A stretch of DNA of 64,000 bases from Maribacter sp. ACAM166 (GCF_005771495.1 NZ_VAUW01000019.1:1-64000), one strand, 5' to 3'. Shown: positions 1 to 8,463, numbered from the stretch's first letter. Numbers and translations: made by a program. Notes: generated by a model from the letters alone, not told the origin.

Positions 1-930
1 ATCACTGGAAGTCCAATTACTTCTTTGGAAGCGGGAGATTCTAGCGATGCAATCACTGGAACATATACCATTACACAAGATGATATGGATGCAGGAGGGG
101 TAACCAACTCGGCTTTGGCTACGGCTAAAGGTCCTGAAGGGAATGACATAACCGATACCTCTGGTACAACAAACGAGAATGACACGCCAACGGTAACAAC
201 CTTCACCCAAACTCCAACTGTTGCCTTGATTAAGAGTGCCGTCGTGAGTGGAACGGGAACTCTAGGGGATGAAATCACCTATACCTTTACCGTTGAAAAT
301 ACGGGTAATACGACTTTAACCAATGTCGTGGTAACCGACCCAATGGTAGGATTGACGATCACTGGAAGTCCAATTACTTCTTTGGAAGCGGGAGATTCTA
401 GCGATGCAATCACTGGAACATATACCATTACACAAGATGATATGGATGCAGGAGGGGTAACCAACTCGGCTTTGGCTACGGCTAAAGGTCCTGAAGGGAA
501 TGACATAACCGATACCTCTGGTACAACAAACGAGAATGACACACCAACGGTAACAACCTTAGACCAAAATCCAGGCATTGCATTGGTTAAGAGTGCAGTC
601 GTGAGTGGAACGGGAACCCTAGGGGATGTAATCACCTATATATTTACAATTGAAAATACAGGAGATACTACATTGAATAATGTCATTATAACTGACCAAA
701 TGGTAGGATTGATGTTCAGGGGAAGCCCAATTACTTCTTTAGCACCAGACGCAACGACTTTAACAATGGCTACCTATACCATTACACAAGATGATATTGA
801 TGCAGGAGGGGTAACCAACTCGGCTTTGGCTACTGCTCAAGATCCTGAAGGGAATGACATAACCGATACCTCTGGTACAACAAATGAGAATGACACACCA
901 ACCGTAATAGTAGCCTCAGTTCAACCAGAC
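1..930 (+). repeat. Tandem 357-bp (119-aa) protein-coding repeats
   Basis: Bases 1-203 recur at 358-560 with a single difference (gacacg versus gacaca), an exact 357-bp period. A third, diverged unit begins near 568 and keeps blocks such as ggggtaaccaactcggcttt. The near-identity of the first two units implies recent duplication or gene conversion. The array continues to the left of the window. Confidence 0.9.
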
Positions 931-1350
931 TTTACACCAACAATAGATATTGATGATTTAATCTTTTTATCTGCAGGAGATACAAAAGATTTTGTTGTTC
1001 ACATATCTGAAATAAAAAGTGCACCATCAGTTGGGCAAGTAGTTCTTACAATTACAAAAGGAAAAGCATTTTTGATTACGTATGGAGCTGCGACTAGCAC
1101 TTCTAGTGGTGTTTCAGTTAATAATAGTGACTGGATAATAACTGAAAATTCATTCAGTATAACAATGACATTAAAACCAGGTGTTATAATTAATGCCAAT
1201 ACATTCTCATCTATTGGTTTTACGATAAAACGGGAATCAGATATACCAACTCAAACTACGCAACCAATTACAGTTACAATTGAAAATGGGTCAGGATTAG
1301 ATAGTGAGAATTCTAATAATACTTACAACACTGTTGTTAAAGCTCAATAA
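1..1350 (+). CDS. Repeat-containing surface/secreted protein, 5' end outside window
   Basis: The reading frame is open from the first base, so the N-terminus lies outside the window. The visible 449 codons hold one partial and two full copies of a 119-residue repeat. Its pattern (LGDEITYTFTVENTGNTT, then TYTITQDDMDAGGVTNSA, then GNDITDTSGTTNENDTPTV) is typical of DUF11/DUF7507-like Ig-fold repeats of bacterial adhesins. A non-repeat C-terminal part of about 150 residues follows, rich in Thr/Ser/Ile, with no T9SS sorting domain. The stop is followed 53 bases later by the start I prefer for the next secreted protein on the same strand, so the two are probably co-transcribed. An adhesive or matrix role is inferred from the family. 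A TTG at 25 is not the start, because the frame continues upstream of it. Confidence 0.85.
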   Translation: MTGSPITSLEAGDSSDAITGTYTITQDDMDAGGVTNSALATAKGPEGNDITDTSGTTNENDTPTVTTFTQTPTVALIKSAVVSGTGTLGDEITYTFTVENTGNTTLTNVVVTDPMVGLTITGSPITSLEAGDSSDAITGTYTITQDDMDAGGVTNSALATAKGPEGNDITDTSGTTNENDTPTVTTLDQNPGIALVKSAVVSGTGTLGDVITYIFTIENTGDTTLNNVIITDQMVGLMFRGSPITSLAPDATTLTMATYTITQDDIDAGGVTNSALATAQDPEGNDITDTSGTTNENDTPTVIVASVQPDFTPTIDIDDLIFLSAGDTKDFVVHISEIKSAPSVGQVVLTITKGKAFLITYGAATSTSSGVSVNNSDWIITENSFSITMTLKPGVIINANTFSSIGFTIKRESDIPTQTTQPITVTIENGSGLDSENSNNTYNTVVKAQ

Positions 1351-1403
1351 GAATGATTGTTGTTAAATATCCAAAAAAAATGTTACCGTTAAACAATAAG
1401 ATC

Positions 1404-3827
1404 ATGAACAATTCTCTAAATAAATTAATAGTATTGTTTTTTACAGCATTTATGGTGATACCGAAAGGATATGCACAAAATAACGCAGATCCTGGAATTG
1501 CAATTTTAATGAGTCCATCAAGTGTTTCTCAAGGTTCCACAGGAATTTTGATTGCTACTGTTGGTAATTATAGTAACCAAACTATAGTTGAAAATTCATT
1601 ACGAGTCACTATTAGTGTTGGCGCCAATACTGAAATTATAGGAATTGCTTCAGGAAGCGACACACGTTGGAGTCAATTGAGTTTAACAACTGGTTCTTCA
1701 AATACAATAAAATTAACAAATTCAGGTGGAGGTTTTGACAACTCTAATGGTGGTGATATTTTGCTTACTGTTAGAGGCAATGTGCTGAGTGATAACGATT
1801 TAATTTTAGGGAATATTGTATATATTATGGCACAAAATGCGGTATTATGCCCTAATTGTAAAACACCTCCATTAAATACTTCTCAAGGCAATGCGAATAG
1901 TTCAAATGATAACTCACAAACAAGTTTGGCTGTAATCTGCGATTCAGGACTAGAATTAGATGCAGGAACAGACGGAGCGCTTACAATTTGTGAAGGAACT
2001 GATAAACCAACAGAAGCAGAATTATTTGAAGCCATAGCAGGCGAAGAGGAAGGTGGAGTCTGGACAGGTCCAGTAGCAGGTGTTTATACCTATACAGTTA
2101 CTAGCGAATGTACGACAGAAACAGATACATCTATAGTAACTGTATCAGAAAGTCCAGCAGCAAATGCAGGAACAGACGGAGAGATTACTATATGTTGGGG
2201 GACTAATCAACCAACAGAAGCAGAATTATTTGGTGCGCTAACAGGTGAAGATACAGGTGGGACATGGTCTAATGTTGATTTGGTATATACCTATACCATA
2301 CCCGCATCAGGAGCATGTCCAGGAGATACAGCAGTAGTACTAGTAACAGAAGTTAGCGCACCAAATGCAGGAACAGACGGAACATTTACAGTTTGCGAGG
2401 GAACTACACCAACGGAAGCAGAACTATTTAATGCCTTAACAGGAGAAGATACAGGTGGAACATGGTCTAATGTTCATTTGGTATATACCTATACCATACC
2501 CGCATCAGAAAAATGTTCAGGAGATACGGCAGAAATAATAGTAACAGAAGTTAGCGCACCAAATGCAGGAACAGACGGAGAGATTTCAATATGTTGGGAG
2601 GCTAATCAACCAACAGAAGCAGAATTATTTGCATCTTTAACAGATGCAGATTCAGGCGGAACATGGTCAGGACCTAATTCAGGTTTTTACACTTATTCAG
2701 TTGTAGTAAAAGGAATATGTGGTATTAACGCTACAGCTAAAGTAAAAGTAACGGTTGAACAACCAAAAGAACCAACAACAGCTTGTTATGAAATAGCAAC
2801 ATTTGATAGTGATAACTGTGTTTGGATGGTATCGGGTACGCAGCCTAAAGAACCAACAACTACTTTACACGAAAAAGCAACGTTTGATAGTGATAACTGT
2901 GTTTGGATTGTAACTGGTACACAACCAGAAGAACCAACAACCGAATGCTATGAAATAGCAACATTTGATAGTGATAACTGTATTTGGATTGTAACTGGTA
3001 AACAACCAGAAGAACCAACAACCGAATGCTATGAAATAGCAACGTTTGATAACGATAACTGTGTTTGGATTGTAATTGAGATACAACCTGAAGACCCAAT
3101 AACAGCTTGTTATGAAATAGCAACGTTTGATAGTAATAACTATGTTTGGATTGTATCGGGTACACAACCAGAAGAACCAATAACAGCTTGTTACGAAAAT
3201 GCTACGTTTGATAGTGATAACTGTATTTGGATTGTAACTGGTACGCAACCAGAAGAACCAATAACGGCTTGTTACGAAAATGCTACGTTTGATAGTGATA
3301 ATTGTGTTTGGATGGTAACTGGTACGCAACTTGTAACACCAACCTTAGGTTCGGTAACACAACCAACATGTGAAACAGCTACAGGAAGCTTTGTTATAAG
3401 TAACTATGATGCATCATACACCTATATAGTAAGTCCAATTAAGGGAGTACGTATTTCAGGAGACACTGTAATAGTACCAGAAGGAACTTACACCGTAACG
3501 ACAGAAGGACCTCATAACAGATTGGGAGATTGTACTAGTTTAGGTTCTACAAGTATAACTATTAATTCCCAAATAAAGTGCAGCGCAAAATTTGATGTTA
3601 CTTTAGCTGAAAACCCTTCTTCGGATACTTTTACGTTGCGCATTGAGAGTATGAATCGTGAGAACCTCTGTATTAGAATTATTGATGCTTATGGAAAAAT
3701 GATTAAACAATACAATTCACCTTATAAGGATATTATTAAATTAAGAAATGAATTAAGTCCTGGGCTTTATTTTATAGAAATTAGGCAAGGTGGGGAAAGA
3801 GTTATATTAAAAGCCTTAAGATTATAG
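1404..3827 (+). CDS. T9SS-exported repeat adhesin with type A sorting domain
   Basis: Large secreted protein of about 807 residues. Of the possible starts (1353, 1380, 1404) I chose 1404 because it gives a compact signal peptide, MNNSLNKLIVLFF, ending near YAQ. After a unique N-terminal domain come four copies of a roughly 66-residue unit with NAGTDG...PTEAELF...GGTWS, then seven copies of a 27-residue unit with QPEEP...CYE.ATFDSDNC.W.V. The last 75 residues or so (FDVTLAENPSSDTFTLRI ... LSPGLYFIEIRQG) match a type A T9SS C-terminal sorting domain, so the protein is probably secreted and anchored on the surface. It is the second gene of a pair with the preceding repeat protein. An IS30-family transposase gene sits 40 bp downstream but does not break it. 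The ligand is unknown. Confidence 0.85.
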   Translation: MNNSLNKLIVLFFTAFMVIPKGYAQNNADPGIAILMSPSSVSQGSTGILIATVGNYSNQTIVENSLRVTISVGANTEIIGIASGSDTRWSQLSLTTGSSNTIKLTNSGGGFDNSNGGDILLTVRGNVLSDNDLILGNIVYIMAQNAVLCPNCKTPPLNTSQGNANSSNDNSQTSLAVICDSGLELDAGTDGALTICEGTDKPTEAELFEAIAGEEEGGVWTGPVAGVYTYTVTSECTTETDTSIVTVSESPAANAGTDGEITICWGTNQPTEAELFGALTGEDTGGTWSNVDLVYTYTIPASGACPGDTAVVLVTEVSAPNAGTDGTFTVCEGTTPTEAELFNALTGEDTGGTWSNVHLVYTYTIPASEKCSGDTAEIIVTEVSAPNAGTDGEISICWEANQPTEAELFASLTDADSGGTWSGPNSGFYTYSVVVKGICGINATAKVKVTVEQPKEPTTACYEIATFDSDNCVWMVSGTQPKEPTTTLHEKATFDSDNCVWIVTGTQPEEPTTECYEIATFDSDNCIWIVTGKQPEEPTTECYEIATFDNDNCVWIVIEIQPEDPITACYEIATFDSNNYVWIVSGTQPEEPITACYENATFDSDNCIWIVTGTQPEEPITACYENATFDSDNCVWMVTGTQLVTPTLGSVTQPTCETATGSFVISNYDASYTYIVSPIKGVRISGDTVIVPEGTYTVTTEGPHNRLGDCTSLGSTSITINSQIKCSAKFDVTLAENPSSDTFTLRIESMNRENLCIRIIDAYGKMIKQYNSPYKDIIKLRNELSPGLYFIEIRQGGERVILKALRL
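1959..2759 (+). repeat. Four ~66-aa NAGTDG repeats within adhesin
   Basis: Four consecutive units begin with (L/N)(D)AGTDG and share PTEAELF and GG(T/V)W blocks. Each carries a Cys near its start and, except for minor variants, a second near its end, suggesting one disulfide per Ig-like module. Units 2 and 3 are the most alike (shared TGEDTGGTWSN). Confidence 0.8.
2760..3326 (+). repeat. Seven perfect-length 81-bp repeats within adhesin
   Basis: Seven tandem copies of an 81-bp, 27-codon unit fill exactly 567 bp. The consensus is QPEEPTTxCYEIATFDSDNC plus (V/I)W(I/M)V(S/T)GT. Each unit would contribute two Cys, but copy 2 has TLHE instead of CYE and copy 5 has NNY instead of DNC. The array can change length by slippage or recombination. 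Confidence 0.92.
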
Positions 3828-3867
3828 AGTGAAAAATCTTATCTAATTACTCTATTTTTTCCCTTTA

Positions 3868-4878
3868 TTAAGCAACGCTGAGTGCAACACATCTTTTATT
3901 TAGGACTTCAATTGGGTTATTATAATTAAACTTTCTAATAGGTCTGTAATTTAGTAATCTTTCTACTTCTTTTATCCTTTTGACCGAAACCTGTCGAAGG
4001 TCTGTTTTCTTAGGGAAAAATCTTCTGATGATACCTATTCTATTTTCTACCGTTCCCTTGTCCTGAGAGGTATATGGTCTAGTGAAATAAGTTTTTACAT
4101 TTAAGTGCTCTGCTATTTTGTTGTGGTGTGCAAACTCCTTTCCATTATCAAAAGTTATAGTTTTTATCCAAGAAGCATTAAAATTGGTAAGTCTTTTATT
4201 CATTTTGAGGTATACTTCGTCCGCATTTTTACTGTGGAGCTTCTCTAGCATGGTAATCAGTGTTGTTCTATCGGTCATTACCAGTAACGCCGATTTATGA
4301 TTGCTTCCCATCATTAGGTCTACTTCTATATCGCCTATTCGTAATCGTTGCTCCACGACCTCTGGGCGTTCATCTATACCCACCCTTCCTATAATGGCTC
4401 TGCGTCTGTCCTTTATATTATTGCGCCTTTGCCGTCGTCCGGTATGGCGTAAATATTTGTAAAGCTTTTTATATGGATCATGTTTACGATGATTGCTATG
4501 TTTGCTTAACCATATCCATTTGTATATGGTCTCATGACTTACAGACTCCTGGGATTCTTTTGCAAGCCTATTCGCAATAAGCTCGGGACTCCACTTTTCA
4601 TATTCCATAAGCCCCGAAATACGCTTTTTAAGTGCATCGGTAAGCAATACCTGTTTTGGTTTGACTTTATGCCTCTTAAGTGCCTTGTCTTGGGCATGTA
4701 ATGCAATATAGCTGCCCGCAGTTCTGCCACGGACAGGAATATTCCTGCATAGCTCGCGCGATACCGTACTTTTGTTTACGCCTATAATCTGTGCTATTTT
4801 AGTAATACTTGAACCTGCCTTTACCAAAGCTTCGATTTGATATCTTTGCTCCAAAGCCAACTGTTTATAATTTTTCAT
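3868..4878 (-). CDS. IS30-family transposase
   Basis: 336 residues, the usual length for IS30-family transposases. An N-terminal helix-turn-helix lies at about residues 6-43 (LALEQRYQIEALV ... NKSTVSREL). The catalytic core has D187 (IEVDLMMG), D244 (TFDNGKEF) and E278 (DKGTVENR); the last two are 33 residues apart, the DD(33)E spacing of IS30. The frame is intact, so the element may be active. I could not place convincing terminal inverted repeats in 3828-3867 or 4879-4995, so the element's ends are not given. It lies between the 3' end of the adhesin gene and the integrase gene. Confidence 0.92.
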   Translation of the reverse strand: MKNYKQLALEQRYQIEALVKAGSSITKIAQIIGVNKSTVSRELCRNIPVRGRTAGSYIALHAQDKALKRHKVKPKQVLLTDALKKRISGLMEYEKWSPELIANRLAKESQESVSHETIYKWIWLSKHSNHRKHDPYKKLYKYLRHTGRRQRRNNIKDRRRAIIGRVGIDERPEVVEQRLRIGDIEVDLMMGSNHKSALLVMTDRTTLITMLEKLHSKNADEVYLKMNKRLTNFNASWIKTITFDNGKEFAHHNKIAEHLNVKTYFTRPYTSQDKGTVENRIGIIRRFFPKKTDLRQVSVKRIKEVERLLNYRPIRKFNYNNPIEVLNKRCVALSVA

Positions 4879-4995
4879 ATAAGACGAATATAAATATTGA
4901 GCCTAAAAGATATTCTCTAAACAGAATTATTGATAAGACAGTCTTGTTTCGGCCTGGTTCTTCTTGTTTAATTTACTGCGCAAGGAAAGCATATC

Positions 4996-6180
4996 CTATG
5001 AAACCTTTTGTTCAATGACCCGGGCATAGATTTGAGTTGTGGAAAGCTTTGTATGCCCTAAAAGTTTAGATACTGTTTCAATGGGCACTCCATTGGAAAG
5101 TGTAACGGTGGTTGCAAACGTATGTCTGGCCGCGTGAAACGTAAGTTTTTTATTAATTTTAAGTATTGACGCTATTTCCTTCAAATATATATTGACTTTT
5201 TGATTTGAAAATACAGGCAAAAGTTTTTCCTGTTTGTTTTCGGAATCTTGGTCATACTTTCTTATAATATCAAAAGCCTTATCCAAAAGAGGGATTTTTA
5301 CCGCTTCATCGTTCTTTTCTCTTTTTGTGAATATCCAATATTCTCCATCGATACCGCGCACAATATGTTCATCGCTAAGCAATTTCACATCGATATAAGA
5401 CAGGCCCGTATAACAGGCAAAGACAAAAACGTCCTTTGTTTTTTGATGCATCTCTTTTGAAAGCTGAGCAGATTCCAGAACTTCAAGTTCCGATTGGGAT
5501 AAAAACGCTCGTTGATGTTTTGTGAACTTCAGCGAGAACCTTACAAAAGGATCTTTTTCCACCCATTCCAATCGGAGGGCGAGGTTCATCATCTTTTTTA
5601 ATCGTTCCAAATGTTTCATAACCCCATTTTTCTTTAGGGGTTGGGAACGGTTTATAGATTTACCGTTACGAAGGAACTGTTCAAAGTCAATTATAAATTT
5701 ATAGGATAATTGTTTGAGGAAAACGTCATTGGTCTTTAGCTTATTCTTCAAATACCTTTTGATATAACGTTCCGTAGTATAATAATTTTTCATAGTGCCG
5801 GGTTTGAGCACGGAAACCATATTTTTATTATGGTAGGAAACCAGTTGGAGAAGTGTTTTGTGCTGTTCATCTTCGCCGAGATACCTCGCCTTGATGGCTT
5901 GGGCTGTAACGTATTTGGATTCTCCAACAAGCTGTTTCTGACATTCCAATAAATCAGAGTAAACTTGGTCTAAATACACGTTGAGGGATTTCCCCTCGGA
6001 AGTTCTTGAATTTGCCCTTTTGGAACGGGTATCCCAATAGGTAACCGAAGTGAACCGTTTTAAACTGATTTCAGCACGTTTACCATCAACCGTAATTCGT
6101 GCATAAATGGGTGCAAAATCTTCTTTTTTCTTGGCCATACTCAACCAAAAATGAATACTAAAAGTCTTTGAAGTCTGCAT
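4996..6180 (-). CDS. Tyrosine recombinase (Bacteroidetes phage/conjugative-element integrase type)
   Basis: Site-specific integrase of 394 residues from the start chosen at 6180 (MQTSKTFSIHFWL, the usual N-terminus of this family); an in-frame start at 6252 would add 24 atypical residues. The order is an N-terminal arm-binding domain, a SAM-like core-binding domain (about 110-210) and a C-terminal catalytic domain. Visible catalytic residues are K286 (FTKRE), H349 and R352 (FHAARH), H376 (LLGH) and Tyr385 (TTQIYARV). The first catalytic Arg is replaced by Ser261 in TGLSYIDV, as reported for the CTnDOT integrase. The gene lies 228 bp from the 3' end of a tRNA-Pro gene and reads away from it, as expected for the integrase of an element inserted in the tRNA. 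Confidence 0.9.
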   Translation of the reverse strand: MQTSKTFSIHFWLSMAKKKEDFAPIYARITVDGKRAEISLKRFTSVTYWDTRSKRANSRTSEGKSLNVYLDQVYSDLLECQKQLVGESKYVTAQAIKARYLGEDEQHKTLLQLVSYHNKNMVSVLKPGTMKNYYTTERYIKRYLKNKLKTNDVFLKQLSYKFIIDFEQFLRNGKSINRSQPLKKNGVMKHLERLKKMMNLALRLEWVEKDPFVRFSLKFTKHQRAFLSQSELEVLESAQLSKEMHQKTKDVFVFACYTGLSYIDVKLLSDEHIVRGIDGEYWIFTKREKNDEAVKIPLLDKAFDIIRKYDQDSENKQEKLLPVFSNQKVNIYLKEIASILKINKKLTFHAARHTFATTVTLSNGVPIETVSKLLGHTKLSTTQIYARVIEQKVS

Positions 6181-6285
6181 AAACTCTCGCTTTAAATTAA
6201 TAATCGATTTGTTTACGAAAGTCAAATCGTTGCGAAAGTCAAATCTATTCAATTACCAATGTAGTGAAAATTCTGGTAATAAATT

Positions 6286-6306
6286 AGGTAACCGAATAGG
6301 TAACCT
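6286..6306. promoter_or_regulatory. Direct repeats upstream of integrase (possible arm-type sites)
   Basis: TAGGTAACC occurs at 6286-6294 and 6298-6306, one per 12 bp. The longer form TAGGTAACCGAA also occurs inside the integrase gene at 6038-6049. Just outside, ATTACCA (6253-6259) and TGGTAAT (6275-6281) form an inverted repeat. Clustered short repeats beside an integrase and a tRNA suggest integrase arm or excisionase binding sites; this is inference. Confidence 0.35.
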
Positions 6307-6384
6307 TTGATTTGATAATAAAGCCAATCTTATGATATCAAGAAAAATGAAAATCCCTGATTTCCATAAGATTAGCTATGTTTT

Positions 6385-6400
6385 GGTGTCTATTGACACC
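6385..6400. other. Perfect hairpin between tRNA-Pro 3' end and integrase
   Basis: GGTGTC-TATT-GACACC is a perfect 6-bp stem, followed on the + strand by CTTTTT. It starts 8 bp from the tRNA 3' end. On the strand that would terminate the tRNA transcript it is followed by AAAA, so it is not an ordinary terminator for the tRNA. It may belong to the attachment or integrase-control region. Confidence 0.4.
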
Positions 6401-6407
6401 CTTTTTG

Positions 6408-6426
6408 TCGGGATGACAGGATTTGA
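6408..6426 (-). other. Probable island attachment site (3' end of tRNA-Pro)
   Basis: Tyrosine integrases commonly use the 3' end of a tRNA gene, which is rebuilt on insertion. The tRNA 3' half here abuts the integrase-side DNA. The matching second copy (att on the far side) would lie to the left of position 1 and is not in this window. Confidence 0.35.
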
Positions 6427-6481
6427 ACCTGCGACCACTCGACCCCCAGCCGAGTGCGCTACCGGACTGCGCTACATCCCG
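6408..6481 (-). tRNA. tRNA-Pro (anticodon GGG)
   Basis: A 74-nt cloverleaf reads on the minus strand. The acceptor CGGGATG pairs with CATCCCG, the D-arm is GCGC/GCGC, and the anticodon stem CTCGG/TCGAG encloses the loop CTGGGGG, giving anticodon GGG. The T-arm is GCAGG-TTCAAAT-CCTGT and the discriminator is A. CCA is not encoded. Its 3' end faces the integrase gene, which makes this tRNA the probable integration target of the island to the left. Confidence 0.95.
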
Positions 6482-6657
6482 AAACTTCAATTAAAAATTA
6501 TTATAAATGGAAATCAAAATAAGCTTTCTTAATAAGCCAAAACCTAATATAGTACAGTTAATCCTGAACTTTTCCAAAGGGCTACATCATGAAATCGGAT
6601 TGCAAAAATATAAAAGTTAACTAGATTAGCTTCTATATTTTTCTCGAAAAATAAAAA

Positions 6658-7587
6658 CTAATCCAAGCTTTCTATCCAATCATACATAAGCGCTGTCCAA
6701 CCTCGTAAATATGGGTCATTAAGTGCTAGGGAAAAACCGTGTCCCCCTGTAGGATACAAATGCATCGTAGCGGAGACTCCTTTGTCCTTAAGTGCCTTAT
6801 AAAAAAGTAAACTGTTCTCAACGGGTACGGCATTATCATCCGTAGCATGAAACAAGAACGTGGGTGGTGTATTTGCTGTCACTTGTTTTTCATTCGAAAA
6901 ATGGTACTGTAGTTTTTGGGTCGCATTATTCCCTAATAAATTGTTTTTGGAACCTCTGTGGGTCATTAAGCCCATACTTATTACTGGGTACCCTAATACC
7001 ATGAAATCTGGTCGTGCACTCTCCTTGTCCGCAGCATCTATAGAATCATAAACAAGGTCGTCAAAATGCGTGCCTAAAGTAGACGCCAGATGCCCACCTG
7101 CAGAAAACCCAATGATGCCAATTTTATCATGGGAAATATTAAATTTTTTAGCATGAAATCGAACCAATCGCAAAGCTCTTTGCGCATCTATTAATGGAAC
7201 ATTTTGTTTCTCTTTTTGGGTTTTATCAGATGGCAATCTATATTTCACAACAACACCTGCAATACCTTTACCGTTCAAATATTTTGCAATATCCGTTCCT
7301 TCCCAATCATAAGCGAGTACCCCATACCCACCTCCTGGGAAAATGAGCATCGCCTCCCCATTTGCATTTCGTTTCGCAGGTAAATACACTTCTAGTGTAG
7401 GTTCTTGAACCTTGCTTACCACCAATATTTCATCAAGCTTACGGACTTCTGACTCATTAGATGCTATTTTATTGGGTATCTTATCTTTTGGCCACAGTGG
7501 CATAATAGTATCTTGCGCCATTATTTGACCTATAAAAATTAATACAATTGGTAGTGCTAAACTTTTCATATTTCTAAACTTTTTCAT
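6658..7587 (-). CDS. Secreted alpha/beta-hydrolase (carbohydrate esterase-like)
   Basis: 309-residue exported esterase/lipase of the Aes/BD-FAE type. An N-terminal signal peptide (ALPIVLIFIGQIMAQ) is followed by the hydrolase fold. Visible elements are the oxyanion block PGGGYG (84-89), the nucleophile elbow GFSAGG with Ser162, an acid around Asp250/251 (HATDDNAVP) and His283 (GGHGF). The start overlaps the stop of the upstream dipeptidase gene by 4 bp, so the two are translationally coupled. The family removes acetyl or feruloyl groups from plant or algal polysaccharides. With sulfatases and sugar genes nearby, deacetylation of a glycan is the likely job, but the substrate is not known. Confidence 0.82.
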   Translation of the reverse strand: MKKFRNMKSLALPIVLIFIGQIMAQDTIMPLWPKDKIPNKIASNESEVRKLDEILVVSKVQEPTLEVYLPAKRNANGEAMLIFPGGGYGVLAYDWEGTDIAKYLNGKGIAGVVVKYRLPSDKTQKEKQNVPLIDAQRALRLVRFHAKKFNISHDKIGIIGFSAGGHLASTLGTHFDDLVYDSIDAADKESARPDFMVLGYPVISMGLMTHRGSKNNLLGNNATQKLQYHFSNEKQVTANTPPTFLFHATDDNAVPVENSLLFYKALKDKGVSATMHLYPTGGHGFSLALNDPYLRGWTALMYDWIESLD

Positions 7588-8381
7588 TCACATGACCATT
7601 TAAAATTTGCTATTGGGTCGTTGGAAGCGCCTTGCAAGTTATAGTGCCACCATTCTGTTCTAGTGGACCAAAACCCATACTTTTCCATGGTTTCTTTCAG
7701 TAATTTTCTATTAGCCAGAATTTCTTGCGGTAAGTCTAAATTATCATGATAGGCTCGCTTACCAAAAAAATCAAAATCCGTTCCCATATCTAACTCCACA
7801 TCATTTAAAGTAACTAAAGTGATGTCCACTGCCCCGCCCTTATTATGAATGGAACCTTTAACAGGATTTGCAACATATTGTGGATTCGGAACTATTTCCC
7901 ACATTTTGTATTGCACCGAATTTGGACGGTAGCAATCATAAAATTTTATTTTCACCCCTTGTTCCTTAAAATATGCGTTTGCCGCTAATAATGCTTTTGC
8001 TGTTTTCACCCTAGTATAACATTCAGCACAGTCATAAACTTGTGCCTTTAGAAAATTATTATCTGTTGCATATCTTAAATCATAACCAAAATCATCACTG
8101 TAATCTGCAAGCCGTATGAAGGTTGTGTCCATCAATGAACTTAAAGCTGTAACGACCTTTTTAGTTTCTGTTTTGATACTATCTTCTACAGTAAGTGTGT
8201 CTGATTGAATACTGAATTCTGATGATTGATGGCCTGTTTCTATTGCCTTAGTATTTTCCTTACAACAGAAAAACAACACCAAAGTAAAAACCAATAGTAT
8301 AGCAATGTTATTGCCTTTTTTCAAACCTTTTAGCAAGGTGTTTATGTAGTTTAATTTTTCACGCATTCTGTTATCCAACAT
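7584..8381 (-). CDS. D-Ala-D-Ala dipeptidase-like peptidase (M15D, VanX/DdpX family)
   Basis: 265 residues, with an N-terminal hydrophobic segment (AILLVFTLVLFFCC) that could be a lipobox ending at Cys39/40. The M15 zinc motif is complete: SIHNKGGAVD with His179 and Asp186, and EWWHY with His246 and the catalytic Glu243. Arg152 in DCYRP corresponds to the conserved VanX arginine. Members of this family cut D-alanyl-D-alanine or related dipeptides in the periplasm. The stop overlaps the start of the downstream esterase (ATGA). The gene is transcribed away from the GH130 gene across an 82-bp gap. A second in-frame Met lies at 8366. A role in peptidoglycan turnover rather than vancomycin resistance is more likely, as no vanHA genes are present. 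Confidence 0.85.
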   Translation of the reverse strand: MLDNRMREKLNYINTLLKGLKKGNNIAILLVFTLVLFFCCKENTKAIETGHQSSEFSIQSDTLTVEDSIKTETKKVVTALSSLMDTTFIRLADYSDDFGYDLRYATDNNFLKAQVYDCAECYTRVKTAKALLAANAYFKEQGVKIKFYDCYRPNSVQYKMWEIVPNPQYVANPVKGSIHNKGGAVDITLVTLNDVELDMGTDFDFFGKRAYHDNLDLPQEILANRKLLKETMEKYGFWSTRTEWWHYNLQGASNDPIANFKWSCE

Positions 8382-8463
8382 CTTCCAGTATTAATATTTA
8401 GTTCATAAAGAATAAATGTCTATCTTAAAATTTACTGATATTTTAGCAATTTAACCAAAAACA

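Noticed and set aside
2760-3326. CRISPR-like array from the regular 81-bp spacing
   Set aside because: The repeats are coding, in frame, without unique spacers and have no cas genes nearby.
2860-3329. Two minus-strand frames of 106 and 154 codons
   Set aside because: They are antisense shadows of the 81-bp repeats in the adhesin gene; repeated DNA stays open in several frames.
3828-4995. Terminal inverted repeats of the IS30 element
   Set aside because: I compared both flanks and found only weak matches (AGAG...ATCTT), not good enough to define ends or a target duplication.
6332-6532. A + strand 66-codon frame containing GMTGFEPATTRPPAECATGLRY
   Set aside because: This is the antisense translation of the tRNA-Pro gene, a well-known false protein; the tRNA explains the sequence.
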